DNA from: Kiritimatiellia bacterium
GTDB lineage: Bacteria > Verrucomicrobiota > Kiritimatiellia > UBA8416 > JADHWI01
Assembly: GCA_030744755.1 (NCBI GenBank)
Contig: JASLPY010000044.1
Span: forward strand, 1-42,810
DNA length: 42,810 nt
Direction of reading: 5' to 3'
Part shown: positions 7,947-15,912 of the stretch, in pieces
Numbering within the stretch: the stretch's first letter is position 1
How the letters are laid out: each line of letters starts with the position of its first letter
Position numbers and translations under genes: made by a program
Notes under the pieces: model-generated
What the model was told of the DNA's origin: nothing
The model's database searches: none
Seen by the model: only the letters and a program-made list of their open reading frames with translations

Positions 7947-9326
7947 ATGTCGAAAACAACCAAGTACTACCCATCACGTCGTAATTTCATGAAAGCGGCC
8001 GCGGCTTCGCTCAGTGTGCCGATGATACTGCCCAAATCGGTCTTTGGCGCAAACGACAAGATCAATCTCGCCTGGGTCGGTTTCAACAACCAGGGGTGGG
8101 GCGACCTCAGGAGTTGTGCCCACGGCAACAATGTCGTTGCTCTCTGTGATGTTAACGACCAGGTAATGGCGAAAGGGGCGGGCCAGTTCAAAGAAGCCAA
8201 GAAGTATCGTGACTTCCGCAAGATGCTGGATGAGATGGGCGACAAAATCGATGCCGTTGGTGTCGGGACTCCGGATCATAACCACTTCTCGATCACCTAC
8301 AGGGCCCTCAGCATGGGCAAGCATGTCTTTGTAGAGAAACCACTGGTTCACTCACTGTGGGAATGCCGTACCCTGCGCAAACTGGCTGCCGAAAAAGGCG
8401 TTGTAACGCAGATGGGTAACCAGGGCCATGCGTTTGAAGGCGCCCGCCTCGTGAAGGAATGGTACGAAGCAGGGCTCATCGGCGAAGTGAAGGAGGTCAT
8501 CACGTGGACCGATCGACCCGCTGGCGGTTGGGGTTTCCCTGGACATCCGGCGGGTGGATTCAAGGAATACGCCGCGGCACAGGATACTCCGGCTCACCTG
8601 GACTGGGACCTGTGGCTTGGACCTACAACCAAGGACATCAAGCACAACAATACATACATGGGTAGACAGGGCTCCTGGCGGCCTTGGTGGGACTTCGGAT
8701 GCGGTGGACTGGGCGACATTGGCTGCCATACCATCGACACACCTTACTGGGCCATGGGACTCGGCACGCCTGAATCCGTCGAAGTCGAGATGCAACATGA
8801 TGCCAACTCCATATACACACCCAATGGCTCAGTTGTAAGCTACAATTTCCCGGCGCGCGGCAAGCAGCCTCCTGTCAACCTGAAGTGGTATGAAGGGCCA
8901 AGCCGCCCGAAAGCGCCGGAAGGGTATGATGGGAAGATTCATGGTGGTGGCGGCTTGATCATGGTCGGATCAAAAGGCGGAATCATGCATGGCGGCATGA
9001 GGCCAAACAGTCCGTTCCTCTATCCCAAGGCGAAGTGGGATGAGTACAAGGGCAATCCCGACAAGCGTGTGCCGAAGACACTGGAGCGCGTCAAGGGAAT
9101 CCATGGCGACTGGGTCAACTGCATCAGGACCGATAAGAAGGCCTGCTCAGACTTCAGCTACTCTGCTCCGCTGACGGAAGTAATCCTGCTCGGCACCCTG
9201 GCGATCCGGACAGGCAAACCGGTCCAGTGGGATTCCGAGAACCTGAAGATCAAGGGTAATCCGGAAGCGGCCGCCCTTATTAAGCCAGAGGCGCGCAAGG
9301 GATGGCGCGCAGAAGAGCTTGGATAG
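7947..9326 (+). CDS. Tat-exported Gfo/Idh/MocA oxidoreductase (2)
   Basis: Protein of 459 aa. Leader SRRNFMKAAAASLSVPMIL has a twin-arginine-type motif and hydrophobic core. The family EKP motif is at KHVFVEKPLVHS and the substrate-side motif at GGLGDIGCHTIDTPYW. Long insertions with Trp-rich segments (WTDRPAGGWGFPGHPAGG) match the large PVC-type exported Gfo/Idh proteins, not cytoplasmic inositol dehydrogenases. Start ATG 7947 is set by AAAGGAGG at 7934-7941; an upstream in-frame extension to 7824 has no leader. It is less similar to the other two Gfo/Idh proteins here than they are to each other. Same strand as the HEAT/DUF1080 gene (250 bp upstream) and the PQQ-like gene (about 230 bp downstream), so transcription may be joint or separate. 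Substrate unknown, presumably a sugar or glycoside. Confidence 0.92.
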   Translation: MSKTTKYYPSRRNFMKAAAASLSVPMILPKSVFGANDKINLAWVGFNNQGWGDLRSCAHGNNVVALCDVNDQVMAKGAGQFKEAKKYRDFRKMLDEMGDKIDAVGVGTPDHNHFSITYRALSMGKHVFVEKPLVHSLWECRTLRKLAAEKGVVTQMGNQGHAFEGARLVKEWYEAGLIGEVKEVITWTDRPAGGWGFPGHPAGGFKEYAAAQDTPAHLDWDLWLGPTTKDIKHNNTYMGRQGSWRPWWDFGCGGLGDIGCHTIDTPYWAMGLGTPESVEVEMQHDANSIYTPNGSVVSYNFPARGKQPPVNLKWYEGPSRPKAPEGYDGKIHGGGGLIMVGSKGGIMHGGMRPNSPFLYPKAKWDEYKGNPDKRVPKTLERVKGIHGDWVNCIRTDKKACSDFSYSAPLTEVILLGTLAIRTGKPVQWDSENLKIKGNPEAAALIKPEARKGWRAEELG

Positions 9327-9465
9327 AATCCAGCAACGACATCGTCAACCGCTACATTAACCCCGCTTGCCGCAAGGGTTGGGAGCTTCCGAGGGTGTAG
9401 TGAGGGGGATGCCAGGTCCGGACCAGCGTACATCGCTGCAGGTAGCGCTGTGGGCAGGTTGTGCT

Positions 9466-9495
9466 GGGAGCATATTCCGAATGAAGGTTGCTCCC
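9466..9495 (+). other. Short hairpin upstream of the PQQ-like gene
   Basis: GGGAGCA (9466-9472) pairs with TGCTCCC (9489-9495) around a 16-nt loop, ending 60 nt before the start codon at 9555. There is no T-run, so it is not a classical terminator. A perfect 10-bp palindrome GGTCCGGACC lies at 9415-9424. Either could be a leader structure or protein site; no known riboswitch was recognised. Confidence 0.3.
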
Positions 9496-9554
9496 AAGTA
9501 GGTCCGAGTTGGATTCGGATCTTCGTATATCGCAACCATGGGAAGGAAATGGAA

Positions 9555-12500
9555 ATGAAGAGAACACCGCCAAGGCTGTTGCTGCTCATGTTGATCGCTA
9601 TTGGAGTGTCCTACGCTTCGGTAGTCCGTTTAAAAGCCAAGGAAGCAGGAAACGCCGGCAGACCTCTAGAAGATGCCGACTGTACTCTCGGCGGTATTAC
9701 TGTTCTTGTTGGTCTGGACGACATCGATTCGCTGCTCAACATGCCGGTGCAGGACGTGATTGTCCATGCACTGGACACAGATCCAGCCAAAGTTGCCGCG
9801 GCGCGCCGGGCCCTTTCTGCTGCGGGCAAGTACGGCAAGATCAGCGTGGCACAGTTCGACGGCAAACTGCTGCCCTACATCGACAATGCGATCAACACGG
9901 TTCTGGTGAAGAACGCCGCCGGTTTGCGCAATGAGATCGACAGAGTTCTTCTTCCCGGAGGTACATGCATTGCAGACGGTAAGAAGACGATCAAGCCAAT
10001 ACCGGTGGATACGGACGAATGGACCCACTACCTGTACAATCCCGGTAACAATGCTGTGTCGCGCGACAAGGTTGTCGCCCCGCCGAGACGGATACAGTGG
10101 GTTGCCGGGCCACGCTACAGTCGCCACCACGACAAGATGTCTTCAATCAACGCCGTGGTAAGCGCAGGCGGAAAGGTGTTCACGATAGTTGATGAGGGAC
10201 CTGCATGGTCCATTCTGATGCCGCCGAAGTGGATGTTGACGGCTCGCGACGCCTATAACGGTAAGCTGTTGTGGAAGCGTCCAATCGAGACATGGAGCAG
10301 CCATCTGCAAGGGCTCAAGAGCGGACCCGCATCGTTACCTCGCCGACTTGTGGCCGTGGGCGACAAGGTCTACGCAACGCTTGGTCTGGATGCACCAGTT
10401 GAGCAAATCAGCGCTGCCACCGGCAGGACTCTCCAGCGATACGAAGGCACCATGGGAACGACGGAAATACTGGTGGCGGACGGTGTATGTTATACCGTCT
10501 GCGGGGCGTTGCCGGGTGGGCGATGGTTTACAGAGGGAGATAGAACGATAGCTGCAGTCGACATACGTACAGGTGCCATGCGTTGGCAGAAGCGGCACTG
10601 GGTTGTGCCGGGAACGCTGGCAGTACTGGGTGAGAGACTCTATTTCTATGAAAAGGACAGAGTCACCTGCAAGAAATCCGCTACGGGCGAAACGGTTTGG
10701 CAATCAGAGCCTGTCCCGCGTCCGAAGAACTACATAAGCCGGTACATGCCGACACTCGTTGCCACTGAAGACGTGGTATTGATTGCCGGGGGCGAAGGTG
10801 CCAGTACCGGGGGGTGGTCATCAAGGGGCGCCAAGGACACGATCACCGCGCTCAACAGCAAGACGGGCGATAAGCTGTGGGATGCGCATCATCCGGACAG
10901 CGGCTATTCCTCGCCAGAGGACGTGTTCGTGATCGATGGCAAAGTGTGGTTCGGTGATTCGCGCGATGGAGCAAAGAAGGGTAATACTTATGGGTTGGAC
11001 CTGATGACCGGCGAAGTGAAAGTAAAATTCGCGCCGGATCGAGACATATATTTCTTCCACCACCGCTGTTATCGTGGCAAGGCGACGGAGAACTATGTGC
11101 TTACCAGTCGTGCGGGGATTGAGTTCATTGATTTTCGTAAGCAACACTGGGAAATGAATCACTGGGTTCGGGGGGCCTGCTTGTACGGAATCGTACCTGC
11201 CCACGGCCTTATATACGCTCCGCAGCATCCTTGTGCCTGTTATCTCGAGGCGAAACTGGACGGCTTCAACGCGCTAGCTCCGGCAAATGGACCGAGGCTA
11301 CCCGCGGTGCTTCCCCCGCGCCTGGAGAAGGGGAAAGCTTACGGATCCAAAACGGGCAACAGGGCGCCGGAATCCACGGCATGGCCAACATACCGCCACG
11401 ATGTCAAGCGCAGCGGTTCTAGCGACAAGGCTGTCGCCGGAGGGCTGACAAAAACCTTTACGGTTGCTATCGGCGGCAGAATAACAGCTCCCGTGGTTGC
11501 AAATGACCTGCTGATTGTGGCCGCCATGGATAGACATGCCGTTAACGCCTATGACGCCGCAACGGGCACGGAGAAGTGGCGCTACATTGCCGGTGGGGCC
11601 GTGGATTCCCCGCCCACAATCTACGGGCAACTGGTATTGTTCGGTTGCCGCGACGGTTACGTCTATTGCCTGCGTGCCTCTGACGGCGAACTGGTGTGGA
11701 GATTCCGGGCAGCACCGATCGACCAGCGCCTGATATCCTTCGAGCACCTCGAATCCGTTTGGCCCGTGCATGGCAGCATTCTCGTTCGCGAGGGTGTTGC
11801 ATATGCCGTCGCGGGACGCTCAAGTTTCCTGGACGGAGGATTGCGCTTGGTACGTCTTGACCCTGCAACGGGGAAGCTGCTCAACGAGACGATCATGGAC
11901 GGATATGCCAGGGTCGACGGCAAAGACTTGCAGGACTACGTGAGCTGGTTGAACATGCCCGTGGCTAAGCCCGACATTCTGAGTTGCATGGGAGACCACG
12001 TTTACATGCGTTCGCAGGCTTTCACACCGGATGCAACCCTCATGCCGCTGAAGGCGAAACCCACTTCCGGCAACGCGGATGCCGGGGCGCCGCCTCCCAG
12101 GCAGGATCCAGCTTACAAGCACCTCTTCTCCCCGACAGGGTTCACTGACGGTGAGGGGTGGCACCGTACGTATTGGCTCTTTGGCAGCGATTTCTATAGC
12201 GGTTGGTGTGGCTACTTTACCGCAGGCAAGGCCACTCCCGCAGGGAAGATCATGGTCTTTGACGATGATAAAGTGTACGGCTTCGGACGCAGGGAGCAGT
12301 ACTGGCGATGGACTGTGCCCATGCAGTTTCACTTCTTCGCCGCCTCACATGCGAAAGTGGGCGCTATGGACCTCTCCCGGAAGAGGCGTGGAAAAGAAAC
12401 AGCCGAAAAGGCAAGCAGCTACCTGTGGTCTAAGAACTATCCCGTGTTTGCACGAGCGATGTGCAAGGCAGGAGATACCATTTACGTGGCCGGACCTCGC

Positions 12501-12743
12501 GATATTTCCGATGGAAAGAGCGTGAAAGTCACCCCTGAAATGGCTTTGCAGCAGGTTGATCACTGGCAAGGCAGAAAGGGTGGCGTTTTGCTGGCGCTTT
12601 CTGCGAAAACCGGGGAACAAGAATCAAAGCTTGATCTCTCTGGTGTGCCAGTGTTCGACGGCATGATTGCGGCTTCAGGAGGTCTGTATGTGTCGACTAC
12701 CAGCGGCGACATTCTGTTCTTGAAAGGAACGGAGAAGCAATGA
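9555..12743 (+). CDS. Exported PQQ-like beta-propeller protein with degenerate methyltransferase-like N-domain
   Basis: Protein of 1062 aa with an N-terminal hydrophobic leader (RLLLLMLIAIGVSYASV). Residues about 35-140 resemble a class I methyltransferase fold: GGITVLVGLDD, VHALDTDPAKVAAARRAL, INTVLVKN and EIDRVLLPGGTCIADG sit where motifs I, post-I, IV and VI would be. The rest is a PQQ-type propeller with repeated blades such as TALNSKTGDKLWDAHHPDSG, YDAATGTEKWRYIAGGAVD and LRASDGELVWRFRAAP. Such propellers may bind PQQ in dehydrogenases or serve as scaffolds; I see no clear metal/PQQ catalytic set, so enzymatic activity is not claimed. ATG 9555 has AAGGA 7 nt upstream; ATG 9549 lies too near the site. 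Downstream comes the first 141-bp repeat, then the dihaem protein. Possible role in periplasmic sugar oxidation. Confidence 0.85.
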   Translation: MKRTPPRLLLLMLIAIGVSYASVVRLKAKEAGNAGRPLEDADCTLGGITVLVGLDDIDSLLNMPVQDVIVHALDTDPAKVAAARRALSAAGKYGKISVAQFDGKLLPYIDNAINTVLVKNAAGLRNEIDRVLLPGGTCIADGKKTIKPIPVDTDEWTHYLYNPGNNAVSRDKVVAPPRRIQWVAGPRYSRHHDKMSSINAVVSAGGKVFTIVDEGPAWSILMPPKWMLTARDAYNGKLLWKRPIETWSSHLQGLKSGPASLPRRLVAVGDKVYATLGLDAPVEQISAATGRTLQRYEGTMGTTEILVADGVCYTVCGALPGGRWFTEGDRTIAAVDIRTGAMRWQKRHWVVPGTLAVLGERLYFYEKDRVTCKKSATGETVWQSEPVPRPKNYISRYMPTLVATEDVVLIAGGEGASTGGWSSRGAKDTITALNSKTGDKLWDAHHPDSGYSSPEDVFVIDGKVWFGDSRDGAKKGNTYGLDLMTGEVKVKFAPDRDIYFFHHRCYRGKATENYVLTSRAGIEFIDFRKQHWEMNHWVRGACLYGIVPAHGLIYAPQHPCACYLEAKLDGFNALAPANGPRLPAVLPPRLEKGKAYGSKTGNRAPESTAWPTYRHDVKRSGSSDKAVAGGLTKTFTVAIGGRITAPVVANDLLIVAAMDRHAVNAYDAATGTEKWRYIAGGAVDSPPTIYGQLVLFGCRDGYVYCLRASDGELVWRFRAAPIDQRLISFEHLESVWPVHGSILVREGVAYAVAGRSSFLDGGLRLVRLDPATGKLLNETIMDGYARVDGKDLQDYVSWLNMPVAKPDILSCMGDHVYMRSQAFTPDATLMPLKAKPTSGNADAGAPPPRQDPAYKHLFSPTGFTDGEGWHRTYWLFGSDFYSGWCGYFTAGKATPAGKIMVFDDDKVYGFGRREQYWRWTVPMQFHFFAASHAKVGAMDLSRKRRGKETAEKASSYLWSKNYPVFARAMCKAGDTIYVAGPRDISDGKSVKVTPEMALQQVDHWQGRKGGVLLALSAKTGEQESKLDLSGVPVFDGMIAASGGLYVSTTSGDILFLKGTEKQ

Positions 12744-12791
12744 AGCACCACGATCAGGGCGTCGGTTCAGCCCTCCTTGCAGAGATGGCAG

Positions 12792-12932
12792 GATTCTGGG
12801 ACAGCGCAAATCGACCCCACCGTTCTGAATGGGATACGAGGCAGGCATCGCTACGCGGACGGCGGACCTTTCCCGCTAACGCCTAGCGCCTAGCCACTAA
12901 CCACTGAGTTCTGCGCTCACAGCGCAGAACGC
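12792..12932. repeat. 141-bp dispersed repeat, copy A
   Basis: Matches 18441-18581 over the full 141 bp with 8 mismatches (about 94 percent) in the same orientation. It starts GATTCTGGGACAGCGC, contains CTAACGCCTAGCGCC, and ends in a hairpin GTTCTGCGC (12908-12916) with GCGCAGAAC (12922-12930). It fills most of the 277-bp gap before the dihaem gene. The two copies bracket the dihaem gene and the FAD oxidoreductase. Confidence 0.9.
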
Positions 12933-13020
12933 GCGTGACAGCGCGAGCCTTGTTGAAGGGGCCACAATGTCCATATTGTTTGTCGGAATGCGGAACTTCT
13001 GGGGCAGGGAGGATATTGCT

Positions 13021-15876
13021 GTGCGAGTATTTCTCACATGCGTGACAATGGTCTTGATCTCCGGGGCTGCCCTGGGGGCCGATGCCGATGCGTCCTTTGA
13101 CACGTGGACGGCGAGCAAAGGGCAATGGAAGATCCGAAACCACGTCTATTGTCAGAACCTGGCTGAGAGCGACTGCCGCTCTTTTTGCGGCCTGAACCGC
13201 TGGAGCGATTACGTCTATGAGGTCCAGGCGCGTAAGGTCGCCGGGACTGAAGGGTTTCTCATCTTGTTTCGGGCAAAGGACGCAAGCAGCTTCTACTGGT
13301 GGAACATAGGTGGGTGGAACAACAGGCAGCACGGCCTGGAAACAAGAGGGGGAGCCCGTGTTGGTTTTCCCAGGGTCAACGGCCGAATTGAAACCGGTAA
13401 GTGGTATGATATCAAGGTCGTGGTAAATGGGCCGACCATAGAATGCTACCTCGACGGCAAACAGATACATAAGGTCAACAACGGCGCCTACAAGAGTGGC
13501 GGCGTGGGCTTGGGAAGCTGGTCCACCAGGGTCCAGTATCGCAATGTCAAGGTCACCGCGGCGGATGGGACGGTACTTTACAAGACTAAAAAGGTTGATC
13601 ATACGCCTGACGAGACAGAAATGGCGACCCCTACTGCCGCGGAGAAGGCAGCGAGGGTGAAACTTCTTGAGAAAGTGTCCAGTATTTGCGGCCGTGTGGC
13701 ATTCATCAGGCGCCGTGGTTACGGGATGCGCGGGACCAATGCCACAATGTTTTCCAGGCGCACCGGTCAGGGCGCGGCCATCTGCATCCTGGATACCGGC
13801 AAGCCTGGAGATGAGCCCCTGGTTATCTTCGAGACTAAGGAAGGTTTCATTTTCGACATGAACCCTTCGTATGACGGCAAGAAGCTGGTCTTTTCATACA
13901 AGGAGAAGACGGATCAGCCCTTCCATATCTGGGAAATTGCGACCGATGGCACCGGATTGCGTCAGCTCACCGGCGGGCCCTACCATGACGTGAGCCCGGT
14001 CTATTATCCCGATGGACGGATCATCTTCACCTCTTCCAGGGTTGAGTCATTCTCCTTGTGCCAGGACTTCCTTGCTTCTGCATTGCATATCTGTGACGGC
14101 GACGGTACCAACCTGCGACGTATCGATTTCACCACCCTCTGTTCCTGTTCCCCTTCCGTGACCAGCGACGGCAATATTCTTTTCACGCGCTGGGAGTACC
14201 AGGACAAGAATATCTTCTCATGGGAAGGGCTCTGGACCATACAACCTGATGGCAGGCAGTTGCGGCTCTACCACGGCAACACCCTGACCATTCCTAACGC
14301 CGTTTACGGTGCCGAGGAGATTCCGGGAACCAAGAAAGCGATTCTGACCATGGCAGCTCACCATCATGTTCCGATCGGCGATATAGCCATTGTGAATCGC
14401 TCGCTCGGACTTGAATCGGTGGAGTCAATGAAACAGATAACTTTTGCTACGGGATATCGCGTAACCAAAGGCAAAGACTGGCGCCATAACAATTGGGGGC
14501 CGGGCGACAGATTCTACGTCAAATCGTTCGTTGACCCCTTTCCAATTGATAAGGATTATTCCCTGGTTTCCGACGGTCGTACGGGCCGCTTTGGCATAGC
14601 TCTCCTTTCTCATGACGGGAAAGTTGTTCCTGTATACAGCCAGGAGGAATGCTTCAACCCGGTGCCGTTGGCTGTGCGCCCGCTTCCCCACAAGATCCCA
14701 GGGGAATGTCCGCAGGAGGCGGGGTACGGTACTTTCTTTGTGCAGGATGTCTATATGGGGCTGACACGCCAGGGTGTGAAACGTGGACAGGTCAAGCGGC
14801 TGCGGATCATGGCGCAGTCTCCCAAGAAATACAACACCGAAGGGCCACGCTATCACGATCATTATCCTATTGTGGGTCAAGGCACTTACTACGTGAAGAT
14901 CAACCACGGTACGGTGCCGGTGGAAAAGAATGGTGCTGCCTATTTCAAGGCACCTTCCAACGTGGAGCTTTACTTCCAGGCCCTCGACGAAAACGGCAAA
15001 GAGATCATACGTATGGGGTCGGTGACCCAGATTACCACCGGTGAACATGTTTCCTGTGTTGGTTGTCACGAAGATCGCTTGAATGCGCCGCCCGTACGAC
15101 GCGCCAATATGAGTCGCATGAGCCGGCCGCCTGATGATATCACCCCGCCGCCATGGGGTGGGGGGGAGGTAGACTACGTCAAGCACGTGCAACCCGTGCT
15201 GAACAAGTACTGCATCAAGTGTCATAGCGGGCCGGAGCCGAAGAAGGGGATCAACCTGACGGGCGATAAGACCCGCTTCTACAGCATGTCATACGAGAGC
15301 CTGGTTTTCCGTGGCTACGTTGACTACTTCTACATTAACCAGGGACCCACGGGGAATTTCCCGGCGCTCTCCACGGGATCTTGGGTTAGTAAACTGACGA
15401 AACTGATTGAATCGAAGCACGGCAAAGTCGATGTGGAGGATGCCGGGCGCCGCGCCATCTACGCTTGGATTGACGCCAACGTCCCTTATTACGGAACCTG
15501 GGAGATGTCTCGACCCCATTCTCAGGGGGGACGCGATCTCTTGACCATTCCGGTAGAGACGGGCAGGCCGAAAAGGGCGCCGTGGGTCGACAAACTGAAA
15601 ACAGTATGCGCGCAGAAGAAAGTGAAGATAGACGCCAACACCGTTAACTTTACCCATCCGGAATTGACCCCTGGGTTAGTGGGATTGCTGGCTAAATCGG
15701 CCGGGGGAGCGGCACCGAATGAAACTGCCCGTTTTAAGAGAAAGGATGATCCAGAGTACGTGGCTTTGTTGTCAGTGCTTGAGCAGGCTCGCGATACGGT
15801 GCGGGAATACCCCCGTATCGATATGCCCGGTGCCCGGGCCATTCCTCAGAAACGTGATTTCGGGCGGGTATATTGA
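13021..15876 (+). CDS. Dihaem HzsA-like protein with N-terminal LamG-like domain
   Basis: Exported protein of 951 aa. The signal peptide is VRVFLTCVTMVLISGAALGA. Residues about 25-190 form a concanavalin/LamG-like jelly roll (FDTWTASKGQWKIRNHVYC, GKWYDIKVVVNG, ECYLDGKQIHKV). A TolB-like propeller follows (HIWEIATDGTGLRQLTGG, SPVYYPDGRIIFTSSR). The C-terminal part resembles the alpha subunit of hydrazine synthase and carries two c-type haem motifs, CVGCH near 679 and CIKCH near 731. I chose GTG 13021 because AGGGAGG at 13006-13012 precedes it and it yields a clean leader; an in-frame ATG at 12967 gives a non-leader extension. Wider HzsA-like families occur in many non-anammox PVC bacteria, so hydrazine synthesis should not be inferred. 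Likely a periplasmic redox protein. It converges on the FAD oxidoreductase gene with 36 bp between stops. Confidence 0.88.
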   Translation: MRVFLTCVTMVLISGAALGADADASFDTWTASKGQWKIRNHVYCQNLAESDCRSFCGLNRWSDYVYEVQARKVAGTEGFLILFRAKDASSFYWWNIGGWNNRQHGLETRGGARVGFPRVNGRIETGKWYDIKVVVNGPTIECYLDGKQIHKVNNGAYKSGGVGLGSWSTRVQYRNVKVTAADGTVLYKTKKVDHTPDETEMATPTAAEKAARVKLLEKVSSICGRVAFIRRRGYGMRGTNATMFSRRTGQGAAICILDTGKPGDEPLVIFETKEGFIFDMNPSYDGKKLVFSYKEKTDQPFHIWEIATDGTGLRQLTGGPYHDVSPVYYPDGRIIFTSSRVESFSLCQDFLASALHICDGDGTNLRRIDFTTLCSCSPSVTSDGNILFTRWEYQDKNIFSWEGLWTIQPDGRQLRLYHGNTLTIPNAVYGAEEIPGTKKAILTMAAHHHVPIGDIAIVNRSLGLESVESMKQITFATGYRVTKGKDWRHNNWGPGDRFYVKSFVDPFPIDKDYSLVSDGRTGRFGIALLSHDGKVVPVYSQEECFNPVPLAVRPLPHKIPGECPQEAGYGTFFVQDVYMGLTRQGVKRGQVKRLRIMAQSPKKYNTEGPRYHDHYPIVGQGTYYVKINHGTVPVEKNGAAYFKAPSNVELYFQALDENGKEIIRMGSVTQITTGEHVSCVGCHEDRLNAPPVRRANMSRMSRPPDDITPPPWGGGEVDYVKHVQPVLNKYCIKCHSGPEPKKGINLTGDKTRFYSMSYESLVFRGYVDYFYINQGPTGNFPALSTGSWVSKLTKLIESKHGKVDVEDAGRRAIYAWIDANVPYYGTWEMSRPHSQGGRDLLTIPVETGRPKRAPWVDKLKTVCAQKKVKIDANTVNFTHPELTPGLVGLLAKSAGGAAPNETARFKRKDDPEYVALLSVLEQARDTVREYPRIDMPGARAIPQKRDFGRVY

Positions 15877-15912
15877 AACGGAGAAACAGAACAGAAGAGA
15901 CAACGTTGTAAG

